DNA from: Candidatus Sulfopaludibacter sp. SbA3
GTDB taxonomy: Bacteria; Pseudomonadota; Alphaproteobacteria; Caulobacterales; Hyphomonadaceae
DNA length: 64,000 nucleotides
NCBI GenBank assembly: GCA_945888325.1
Contig: CAMDAC010000005.1
Coordinates: 1 to 64,000 of the forward strand
Direction: 5' to 3'
The stretch's first letter is position 1. Each line of letters starts with the position of its first letter. This document shows positions 16,041 through 22,629 of this stretch, piece after piece. A program made the translations under genes and the position numbers. The notes below the pieces were generated by a model. It did no database searches. It saw only the letters and a program-made list of their open reading frames with translations, and was not told the origin of the DNA.

Positions 16041-16925
16041 TCAGCCCGCCGGGCCTCTGCGCCCGCCGCCGCCTTGGCCGCCGCCGTCAGTGCGGCGCGA
16101 CAGGAAGGCGAGGCGTTCGAAGAGGGCGACGTCCTGTTCGTTCTTCAGCAGCGCGCCGTGCAGCGGCGGCGTCAGACGGTCGGGATCTTTCTCGCGCAGG
16201 GTTTCGAGGTCGATGTCCTCGTTCATCAGTAGCTTCAGCCAGTCGAGCAGTTCGGATGTAGACGGCTTCTTTTTGACGCCCGGCAGTTCGCGCATGGCGT
16301 AGAAGGTGGCGAGCGCGTCGCCGACGAGCTTTTTCTTGATGCCGGCGAAGTGGACATCAATGATGGCGCGCATCGTCGGCTCGTCCGGGAACTTGATGAA
16401 GTGGAAGAAGCAGCGGCGCAGGAAAGCGTCCGGCAGCTCTTTCTCGTTGTTCGAGGTGATGATCACGATCGGGCGGACTTTCGCCTTCACGGTCTCGTTG
16501 GTCTCGTAGACAAAGAACTCCATCCGGTCGAGTTCCTGCAGGAGGTCGTTCGGAAATTCGATGTCTGCCTTGTCGATCTCGTCGATCAGCAGCACGGGGC
16601 GTTTCTTGGCGGTGAACGCCTCCCAGAGCTTGCCCTTCTTGATGTAGTTCTTGACGTCCTTGGCGCGCTCTTCGCCCATCTGGCCGTCGCGCAGGCGGCT
16701 GACCGCGTCATACTCATAGAGACCCTGGTTCGCCTTGGTGGTGGACTTGATGTGCCACTCGATCAGGTCGAGGCCGAGCGACTTGGCGACTTCCTGCGCC
16801 AGCACGGTCTTGCCGGTGCCCGGTTCGCCCTTGATCAGCAGCGGGCGCTCCAGCGCGATGGCTGCGTTGACGGCGACGCGCAGGTCGTCGGTTGCCACAT
16901 AGTTGGTCGTGCCTTCGAAGCGCAT
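16041..16925 (-). CDS. MoxR-family AAA+ ATPase
   Basis: A 294-residue AAA+ protein. Walker A is GEPGTGKTVLAQ (about residues 37-48), Walker B is VLLIDEIDKADIEF, sensor 1 is in VIITSNNEKELPDAFLRRCFF with the arginine finger pair. The C-terminal tail GGGQGGGGRRGPAG is disordered and glycine-rich. MoxR ATPases assist folding or metal-cofactor loading together with VWA proteins. The expected VWA partner follows on the same strand, but only after an intervening gene on the other strand. A weak ribosome-binding site (GAGGAACGAGGGTCC) precedes the ATG. Confidence 0.9.
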   Translation of the reverse strand: MRFEGTTNYVATDDLRVAVNAAIALERPLLIKGEPGTGKTVLAQEVAKSLGLDLIEWHIKSTTKANQGLYEYDAVSRLRDGQMGEERAKDVKNYIKKGKLWEAFTAKKRPVLLIDEIDKADIEFPNDLLQELDRMEFFVYETNETVKAKVRPIVIITSNNEKELPDAFLRRCFFHFIKFPDEPTMRAIIDVHFAGIKKKLVGDALATFYAMRELPGVKKKPSTSELLDWLKLLMNEDIDLETLREKDPDRLTPPLHGALLKNEQDVALFERLAFLSRRTDGGGQGGGGRRGPAG

Positions 16926-17333
16926 GGACCCTCGTTCCTCTCACATATTTGTCACGTCACCATAAGGCCCGCCCCGCGCCGGGCAAGCGCTGACCTATAG
17001 GAAAGCGCTGCAACGCAACATCGAATTCACTTAAGGGAAGGGGCGTCTTGTGCTAGACAGAACTGGCCATGCGCGACGCCACAGCGGCTCAAGCTTCAGA
17101 CACGCGCCGCACCTTGCCTGATCGATCCGGCTGCATGCCGGTGTGCCCGGGTAAACGTGCAGGACTTATGATCCTACGCCCTCCTGACGACACCAGCGCA
17201 TGGCACCCCGGGGGGATTTTCCTGAGGCGAAATGGTTCCCTGCGGCGGCGCCGGGTGGGTAAATCCACGGCAATCAAGCGTTAACGCCTGTGTGCGAACT
17301 TGGCGCAGTCCGCAGGACGAGGCTCAGCGCAGT
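16926..17333. other. Intergenic region upstream of flbT
   Basis: This 408-base stretch separates the divergent MoxR and FlbT genes. An open frame of 71 codons exists here but has an arginine-rich, unbiased composition and no ribosome-binding site, so it is not annotated. A single TTAAC half-site at 17281 lies 53 bases before the flbT start; a full CtrA box or sigma-54 promoter is not evident. It presumably holds the promoters for both flanking genes. Confidence 0.5.
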
Positions 17334-17714
17334 ATGCCACTCAAACTCTCCCTCAAGCCTGGCGAAACCTTCGTCGTGAACGGCGCGGTCGTCCGCAATG
17401 GTGACCGCCGCGGCGTGCTCCTCCTCGAAACGCAGGCGCGTGTTTTGCGCGAAAAAGACATTCTCCGTCCCGCCGACGCCGCGACCCCCGCCGGGCGCGC
17501 ATATTTTGCTGTGATGCAGATGTACCTGCTCGGCGAAGTGGATGGGCCGCTCTATACGCAGACCGCCGATGCGTTGGCAGGCCTTTTGGCCGAGATGCCG
17601 GACGCGCATGACGATGTGCTGCAGATTTCGGCGGATGTGGTGGCGGGCGACCTTTACCGCGCGCTCAGCCGTTGCCGGAAGCTGATGCCGCCATCCGCGT
17701 CGGAGGACGTGTGA
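17334..17714 (+). CDS. flbT: Flagellin post-transcriptional regulator FlbT
   Basis: A 126-residue protein matching FlbT: MPLKLSLKPGETFVVNGAVVRNGDRRGVLLLET at the N-terminus and the central REKDILRPADAATPAGRAYFAVMQMYL. In Caulobacter, FlbT binds the 5' region of flagellin mRNA and destabilises it until the hook is complete. The usual neighbours flaF and flagellin genes are absent from this window; instead a 104-residue unknown protein is coupled by a TGATG overlap. The start is fixed by the family N-terminus, 34 codons into a longer open frame. Confidence 0.9.
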   Translation: MPLKLSLKPGETFVVNGAVVRNGDRRGVLLLETQARVLREKDILRPADAATPAGRAYFAVMQMYLLGEVDGPLYTQTADALAGLLAEMPDAHDDVLQISADVVAGDLYRALSRCRKLMPPSASEDV

Positions 17715-18028
17715 TGGCCGAAGGCAATACGCTGCGCGTGCCGCTGTCCCTGAACCTGCCACCGGCGGTGAGCGTCGACGAGGCGATCCGTCTGATCGAG
17801 GCGGGCAAGGGCGAAGGCCTGCGCGTCGAGCTGGGCGGCGGGCGCTTTGCCTCGGCCGACACGCCGCGCGGCACCGACGGCCTGCTGCAGCGCCTTCGCG
17901 GCCACAAGATGCTGACCGCCCTGTCGCAGGATGGCGGCGACCTCTCCCGGCTGAAACCGCCGGCAACGGAAGTCACGGTCGCCCCGGCTGTGCGGGAAAT
18001 ACTGGACGCCGCGATGCGGAAGCCTTAG
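17714..18028 (+). CDS. Unknown 104-residue protein coupled to flbT
   Basis: A small soluble protein starting on the last base of the flbT stop codon. The sequence includes LRVPLSLNLPPAVSVDEAIRLIEAGKG and a C-terminal helix with VAPAVREILDAAM. No family is recognised. Because translation is coupled to flbT, a flagellar role is plausible but not shown. Confidence 0.65.
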   Translation: MAEGNTLRVPLSLNLPPAVSVDEAIRLIEAGKGEGLRVELGGGRFASADTPRGTDGLLQRLRGHKMLTALSQDGGDLSRLKPPATEVTVAPAVREILDAAMRKP

Positions 18029-18039
18029 GGCGCCGACGC

Positions 18040-18690
18040 ATGACCCCCGAACTGATCTCCCTCTTCACGGCAGCCTTTGTCACATTCTTCGTGCTGATCG
18101 ACGCGCCCGGCGTGGCGCCGATCTTCGCGACGCTGACGGCCGGCACCCCTGCGGCGCACCGCCGGAAGATGGCGTACAAGTCGGTTTTCGTCGCCTCGCT
18201 GATCATGCTGTTCTTCGCCTTTGGCGGCGCCTGGCTGCTGGAGGCGATGCATATCTCGCTGGACGCGTTCCGGATGGCGGGCGGGGCGCTCTTGTTCCTG
18301 ATCGCACTGGACATGGTGTTCGAGAAACGCACCGAACGGCGCGAGAACCGGGCCGAAGAAGTGCTGGAAGAGCACAAGAACGATCCGGAGCCGGATGATA
18401 TCTCGGTCTTCCCGATGGGCATTCCGATGATCGCCGGGCCGGGCTCGATCGCCACGGCCATGTTCTACATGTCGGAAGCCGCAAACTGGCAGGAACAGGG
18501 CGTCGTGCTGGCCGCAATCGGCCTCAACCTGGTGATCACGCTGGTCATCTTCCTGCTTGCCGGCCCCATTGTCCGCCTGATCGGGGCGAGCGTCGCCGGC
18601 GCGATCACGCGCATCCTCGGCGTGATCCTTTCGGCGCTGTCGGCGCAGCTGCTGATCGACGGGATCCGGGGCGCCTTCAACCTGGGTTGA
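18040..18690 (+). CDS. MarC-family integral membrane protein
   Basis: A 216-residue six-helix MarC (UPF0056) protein. The N-terminus AAFVTFFVLIDAPGVAPIFATLT and the later FPMGIPMIAGPGSIATAMF are the two conserved loops of the family. The function is uncertain; despite its name, MarC is not involved in multiple antibiotic resistance. A charged cytoplasmic loop (residues 95-120, EKRTERRENRAEEVLEEHKN) divides the two halves. It follows the flbT-linked gene by 11 bases and ends 6 bases before a convergent gene. Confidence 0.9.
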   Translation: MTPELISLFTAAFVTFFVLIDAPGVAPIFATLTAGTPAAHRRKMAYKSVFVASLIMLFFAFGGAWLLEAMHISLDAFRMAGGALLFLIALDMVFEKRTERRENRAEEVLEEHKNDPEPDDISVFPMGIPMIAGPGSIATAMFYMSEAANWQEQGVVLAAIGLNLVITLVIFLLAGPIVRLIGASVAGAITRILGVILSALSAQLLIDGIRGAFNLG

Positions 18691-18696
18691 CCCCTG

Positions 18697-19968
18697 TCAG
18701 ATGCCCTGTGGCAGGGCTTTCGGCGGGGCCTTGCGGAAATAGATCCGGAAGGTCGACAGCGCGACCCAGAAGAGCAAGAGCCCTGCCGCCGTCAGGCTCA
18801 TGATTTCCAGCACGATTGTATTGTCCCAGCGCACGCCGGCATCCGCGACGCGCAGGGCTTCGTTGCCGCGTTCCTTGACCAGCGCGACGGCCTGCATGCC
18901 GCCGGCTTCGGCGAGCATCCGGGCGCGGCGCAGGTCTGTGCCGTCCTCGGCGACCGAGAGCAGGGTCAGTGTCGCGGCGGGGCTGGTCAGCGTGGCGATC
19001 TTGTCGATCTGCTCCAGATCGACTTCGAGACGCTTGAGGCCGGCAGGGTCGATCGACTGCGCGAACGCATCGCGCACACGGGCGCCGCGCACGTCGGTGG
19101 TCGCAATTTCGCCCAGTACCGCTTCGACCGCCGGCAGCAGCACGTCCTGCGGTACTGCAGCGCTGGTCAGCGCGTCCAGGTATTCCGTGAACTGAGGGGG
19201 CAGGCGCTTCGAACGGCTGGCAGACTTGACGATGGAGACGGCGCGGATGTGGCCGTCCGACAGGCCGTCGCTGATGCCCTGCTGGACGAGGCCGATGCCG
19301 GTCAGCTTGAACACGATACTGTCCGACCAGTCGCCGCCGACCCAGCGCTGGGACATGGCCGCCAGGTCGCCATAGCTGCCGAGCAGCCGGAAGCGCCAGT
19401 CGAGTTCCGGGCGCACGCCCGCCTCGATCACTTCGCCGATCTCCTCGCCTGCAATCTCTTCCGGGACCGGCGCCGTCACGGAGGGTTCCGGCGGCGTGAT
19501 CGGTGCCTGCGGCAGGCCGATCTCGTATTCGATGGCGCGGGCGACGCTTTCGGGCATTTTCTGCAGGGCGGCGCGGATCAGGCGCTCGTCGGCCGTGCCT
19601 TTCGATTCGGCCTCGGCGCGGGCGCGCACCTGCTTGCCGAGGTCATTGCCCAGCATCGCGGGCGCCGCAATCAGATAACCGCGCAGTGCATCGACGTCCT
19701 TTTCCTCGAGCGCGCGCTGCACCTTGTCCTGCCAGAAGGGAAGCTTGCGGTCGGCCTCGTTGGGCGACAGTTCCTCGAACGCGTGGTCGATCCGGTCCTT
19801 GGTCTGCATGATCGCGTCGATGGTCGGCTGTTCGGCCACGCCGACGCCCTCGTACGCCTTGCGCACGGTGTTGGCGCCAATCACCGGCAACAGGATGAGC
19901 AGCGAATTGAACATCACCGCCAGCATCCAGCCAGCCTGCTTGGTCGGTTGTTTGCGTTGTCTGGCCAT
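18697..19968 (-). CDS. Unknown protein with a membrane helix at each end
   Basis: A 423-residue protein. A helix at about residues 12-32 (AGWMLAVMFNSLLILLPVIGA) and another near residues 385-405 (IMSLTAAGLLLFWVALSTF) flank a large, mainly helical domain that is probably periplasmic. The central part holds a proline-rich acidic linker (PPEPSVTAPVPEEIAGEEIGE). No enzymatic motif is seen. The start MARQRKQPTKQ puts the positively charged end inside; the upstream in-frame ATG lacks support. It stands alone on the minus strand, convergent with marC. Confidence 0.6.
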   Translation of the reverse strand: MARQRKQPTKQAGWMLAVMFNSLLILLPVIGANTVRKAYEGVGVAEQPTIDAIMQTKDRIDHAFEELSPNEADRKLPFWQDKVQRALEEKDVDALRGYLIAAPAMLGNDLGKQVRARAEAESKGTADERLIRAALQKMPESVARAIEYEIGLPQAPITPPEPSVTAPVPEEIAGEEIGEVIEAGVRPELDWRFRLLGSYGDLAAMSQRWVGGDWSDSIVFKLTGIGLVQQGISDGLSDGHIRAVSIVKSASRSKRLPPQFTEYLDALTSAAVPQDVLLPAVEAVLGEIATTDVRGARVRDAFAQSIDPAGLKRLEVDLEQIDKIATLTSPAATLTLLSVAEDGTDLRRARMLAEAGGMQAVALVKERGNEALRVADAGVRWDNTIVLEIMSLTAAGLLLFWVALSTFRIYFRKAPPKALPQGI

Positions 19969-20198
19969 TCGGGCGGGGGGAACCGTGGAAAAGGCGTCTA
20001 TCGGGGGCGAAGCCCATAGAGACTGCCGGGGTCCCAAAGATCAAGTGCCGGTGTGCAACTTGCAGTGCGCGGAGCGCCTCGCGGCACCAAAAGGGTCGAA
20101 AACTACTTATAAATGTCGTAAATTTGGCGTAAGAGGTTGAAAATACTAGGTTTAACTTAGCAGCTTACGCGATTGCGCCGAATCGAGGGTCGATCTAT

Positions 20199-20645
20199 AT
20201 GGCACGGAAACGAGTGAAGGAGCCTGCGGTGAGCATCGATCTTTCAGACGACTATCGCCCTTCCGAAGACGAAGAGTTCATGAACGAGCGCCAGCGCGCT
20301 TACTTCCGGCGCCTGCTCGAAGCTTGGAAAGCCGACATTCTCGACGGCGCCAAGCAGACCATCCACAATCTCCAGGACGAGTCGGGCTCGCTGCCGGATA
20401 TCGTCGACCGCGCCTCCGCCGAGAGCGACAAGGCCCTCGAGCTGCGCACCCGCGACCGCCAGCGCAAGCTGATCTCCAAGATCGACTCCGCGATGCGCCG
20501 CATCGAGGACGGCACCTACGGCTATTGCGAAGCGACCGGCGAGCCGATCGGCCTGCGCCGCCTCGAAGCCCGCCCGACCGCCACCCTGAGCCTCGAGGCG
20601 CAGGAGCGCCACGAGCGCAAGGAACGCACGCTGCGCGACGACTAG
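20199..20645 (+). CDS. dksA: DksA/TraR-family RNA polymerase-binding regulator
   Basis: A 148-residue DksA. The coiled-coil arms carry the catalytic pair in the tip region SLPDIVDRASAESD, and the C-terminal segment GTYGYCEATGEPIGLRRLEARPTATLSLEAQERHE is diagnostic. Only one of the four zinc-finger cysteines of the E. coli protein is left, as is common for the main DksA of alphaproteobacteria. With ppGpp it binds the secondary channel of RNA polymerase and shifts transcription in starvation. An AT-rich region upstream (20098-20165) probably carries its promoter, and a strong terminator follows. Confidence 0.92.
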   Translation: MARKRVKEPAVSIDLSDDYRPSEDEEFMNERQRAYFRRLLEAWKADILDGAKQTIHNLQDESGSLPDIVDRASAESDKALELRTRDRQRKLISKIDSAMRRIEDGTYGYCEATGEPIGLRRLEARPTATLSLEAQERHERKERTLRDD

Positions 20646-20671
20646 CGCGCTGCCCTGACCCCGGAAACCCG

Positions 20672-20710
20672 AAAGGCGGCGTCCTCCCAAGGAACGCCGC
20701 CTTTCTTGTT
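20672..20710 (+). terminator. Rho-independent terminator of dksA
   Basis: An 11-bp perfect stem, AAAGGCGGCGT at 20672-20682 with ACGCCGCCTTT at 20694-20704, has an 11-nt loop and is followed by TTCTTGTT-type T-rich sequence. It lies 27 bases after the dksA stop. Confidence 0.88.
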
Positions 20711-20889
20711 CAGACCATCACATCCCAACGCTTTGGCGGACTCTCAGGGGTTTCCCTTCAGCGATGGGAGGAGAATGCGCCCAACTTCCGAATCGCGCCT
20801 TACCGGGGCGTCACCGGGGGGTTAAATTTGGCGATTAGTTGTGAATTCGAGGCGGGCAACGGCTTAACACCTCGGCCGAAACGGTTTCC

Positions 20890-20905
20890 CTAACGCATCG
20901 TTAAC
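20890..20905 (+). promoter_or_regulatory. CtrA-like binding box upstream of fliM
   Basis: CTAA, seven bases, TTAAC matches the CtrA consensus TTAA-N7-TTAAC at all but one position. The box ends 22 bases before the fliM start, a position where CtrA could activate or repress. CtrA control of class II flagellar genes is established in Caulobacter; here it is inferred from the motif and from the presence of cckA nearby. Confidence 0.55.
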
Positions 20906-20927
20906 CGGAAACGGCGATGAAAGTAGA

Positions 20928-22010
20928 ATGACCCGGATTGCTGCCGCGCGAGAGCCTGCGCCGGCGCTGACTGACAGCGCCGATGACGGCTGGGACATGC
21001 CGCCGCGCCGGGAAGGGCAGGTGATGGCCGAGATGCCGAGACCTTTCGAACGGGCCGAACCCGACCGCATGCTGCTGACCGCCAGCGGCAAGCTTTCGGC
21101 GGCCGAGATCGAGGCGCTGCTACGCCCGGACCTGTCGGACCTGCCGCCCGAGCCGCCGGTCGCCGCCTCCGCCCGTCCGGTGGAAGACTTCGGCGCGCCG
21201 CCCAAAACCAGTTCGCACGACCATGACTTCGCCCGCCGTCTGGCCGCCCGCCTGTCCATGACGATGCGCGAAAGCTGCGGCCTGCCGATCGCCGCCATGG
21301 CGCCCGTCATTTCGCGCGCCCCGTTTGAAGCCGCCGTGCGCCAGTGCGGCGACGCGCGCGGCCAGGCGATTGCCTGCTTTGCGACCCGCACCGGCGATAT
21401 CGGCGCGATGCTGGTCCTCTCGCCGGGCCTTGCCCAGCTGCTGATCGAGACGGCTTGCGGCGCGACCGGGCGCACCGGCGCCGCCAAACCGCTCAGCCCC
21501 ATCGACCTGGCGCTGCTGGAAGCGCTGCTGCGCCCGCTGGCCGGTGCGATCTCGCCGGACCTCGGTTTTTCGAGCCTCGAGACCGAAGCGCTGTTTGCCG
21601 CCTCGATCGCGCCGCCCGCCGAGGCGCTGGCCGCCGAGTTCTCGATGCGCGTGCACGCCGAAGCATTTCAGGCGCAGGTCATACTGGTGCGCGCGCTTGC
21701 GGCGCCGGTCCAGCCGGACGCGGACGCTGCAGCGCCCGGTATAGTCCATCCGGTACAAGGTGCGCTGTCGGCGACGCTCACGGCCCGCGTGGCGAGCCTG
21801 TCGGTGCCGCTGTCGAAACTCTCCGGCCTGAAGCCCGGCGCGACGCTCCTGCTCGGCGTGCCGGCAGACCAGCCGATCGAACTGATTTCCGGCGGCGAAG
21901 GCGGCGTGCGCGTCGCCGAAGCCGAAATCGGCCGCCGGGGCGGGCGCATCGCGCTACGCATCACGCGGCGGTGCGCCGCGCTCGGGCCCGCTATTCGTCC
22001 GGCGTCCTGA
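20928..22010 (+). CDS. fliM: Flagellar motor switch protein FliM (divergent)
   Basis: A 360-residue protein with FliM features. LSAAEIEALL at about residues 56-65 matches the N-terminal CheY-P-binding motif (LSQxEIDALL), but it lies behind a 50-residue extension. The middle part (residues 100-250) is a CheC-like core, and residues 270-345 form a SpoA domain (LTARVASLSVPLSKLSGLKPG). FliM sits in the C-ring and sets rotation direction. No other motor genes adjoin it. A CtrA-like box precedes it. The ATG has a weak ribosome-binding site, so a later start (for example MAEMPRPFERAEP) is possible. The 3' end overlaps yceI by 20 bases. Confidence 0.78.
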   Translation: MTRIAAAREPAPALTDSADDGWDMPPRREGQVMAEMPRPFERAEPDRMLLTASGKLSAAEIEALLRPDLSDLPPEPPVAASARPVEDFGAPPKTSSHDHDFARRLAARLSMTMRESCGLPIAAMAPVISRAPFEAAVRQCGDARGQAIACFATRTGDIGAMLVLSPGLAQLLIETACGATGRTGAAKPLSPIDLALLEALLRPLAGAISPDLGFSSLETEALFAASIAPPAEALAAEFSMRVHAEAFQAQVILVRALAAPVQPDADAAAPGIVHPVQGALSATLTARVASLSVPLSKLSGLKPGATLLLGVPADQPIELISGGEGGVRVAEAEIGRRGGRIALRITRRCAALGPAIRPAS

Positions 22011-22629
22011 CGAATTCAGCCTCGATTTCCAGCAGGACCTCGTCGGTGATCAGGCCGGCATATTTGTCGATGCCAAAGGCCGAGCGGCTGATCGGCAGGG
22101 TCGCCGAAAAGCCCACGACATCGGCGCCGCGCAGGCGGTCATAGGCGCTGCCATTCAGCCGTGCCCGGATGATCACTGCCTGCGTCTTGCCCTTGAGGGT
22201 CAGGTCACCGCTGATGTCCGCTTCGTTCTCGCCGACGATCTTCAGCCCGTAGGTCTTGAACGAGGCCTGCGGAAAGCCTTCGGCGTCCAGCCAGTCGGGG
22301 CCCATCAGTTCGGCGGCAAAGTCCGGATTCGCGATGTTCAACGAGGTCATGTCGACGGTCGCCGTCACCTGCGCCGATTCCGGGCTTGCCGGATCGCCGG
22401 TCAGGCTCGCCTCGAAACGCTCGAAGCGGCCGACATAGGTGGAGTAACCCAGGTGGTCGATCTTGAAGAGGATCGAGGCATGAGACGGGTCGAGCGTATA
22501 GTCACCCGCGGGTACGCTGACAGGCGCGGCCTGCACGTCCGGTTTCAGGACGGCCGCCGCGAGCGAATTGCAGGACGCCAGCGCCAGGGCCGACGCGATG
22601 GCGATTGCCGCCAGCCCGCCGCGTTTCAT
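21991..22629 (-). CDS. YceI-family lipoprotein
   Basis: A 212-residue YceI-like protein with a lipoprotein signal (lipobox LALASC, lipidated cysteine about residue 20). The lipocalin-like fold is shown by GDYTLDPSHASILFKIDHLGYSTYVGRF and the end segment SRSAFGIDKYAGLITDEVLLEIEAEF. YceI proteins bind polyisoprenoids in the periplasm. Its start overlaps the stop of the upstream DUF885 gene (ATGA), so the two are one operon. The 3' end overlaps fliM tail-to-tail. Confidence 0.9.
   Translation of the reverse strand: MKRGGLAAIAIASALALASCNSLAAAVLKPDVQAAPVSVPAGDYTLDPSHASILFKIDHLGYSTYVGRFERFEASLTGDPASPESAQVTATVDMTSLNIANPDFAAELMGPDWLDAEGFPQASFKTYGLKIVGENEADISGDLTLKGKTQAVIIRARLNGSAYDRLRGADVVGFSATLPISRSAFGIDKYAGLITDEVLLEIEAEFVRTPDE

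Noticed and set aside
17195-17260. TGGCAC and TGGTTC motifs that could be a sigma-54 promoter for flbT
   Set aside because: The GG-to-GC spacing of ten bases required for -24/-12 elements is not met.
17069-17284. 71-codon frame between MoxR and flbT genes
   Set aside because: Arginine-rich, unbiased codon use, no ribosome-binding site and no recognisable family.
20102-20129. dif-like sequence (ACTACTTATAA) near the skew switch
   Set aside because: The left half resembles a XerC arm, but the right half does not match a XerD arm (TTATGTAAA or TTATGTTAA). It is more likely part of the AT-rich dksA promoter.
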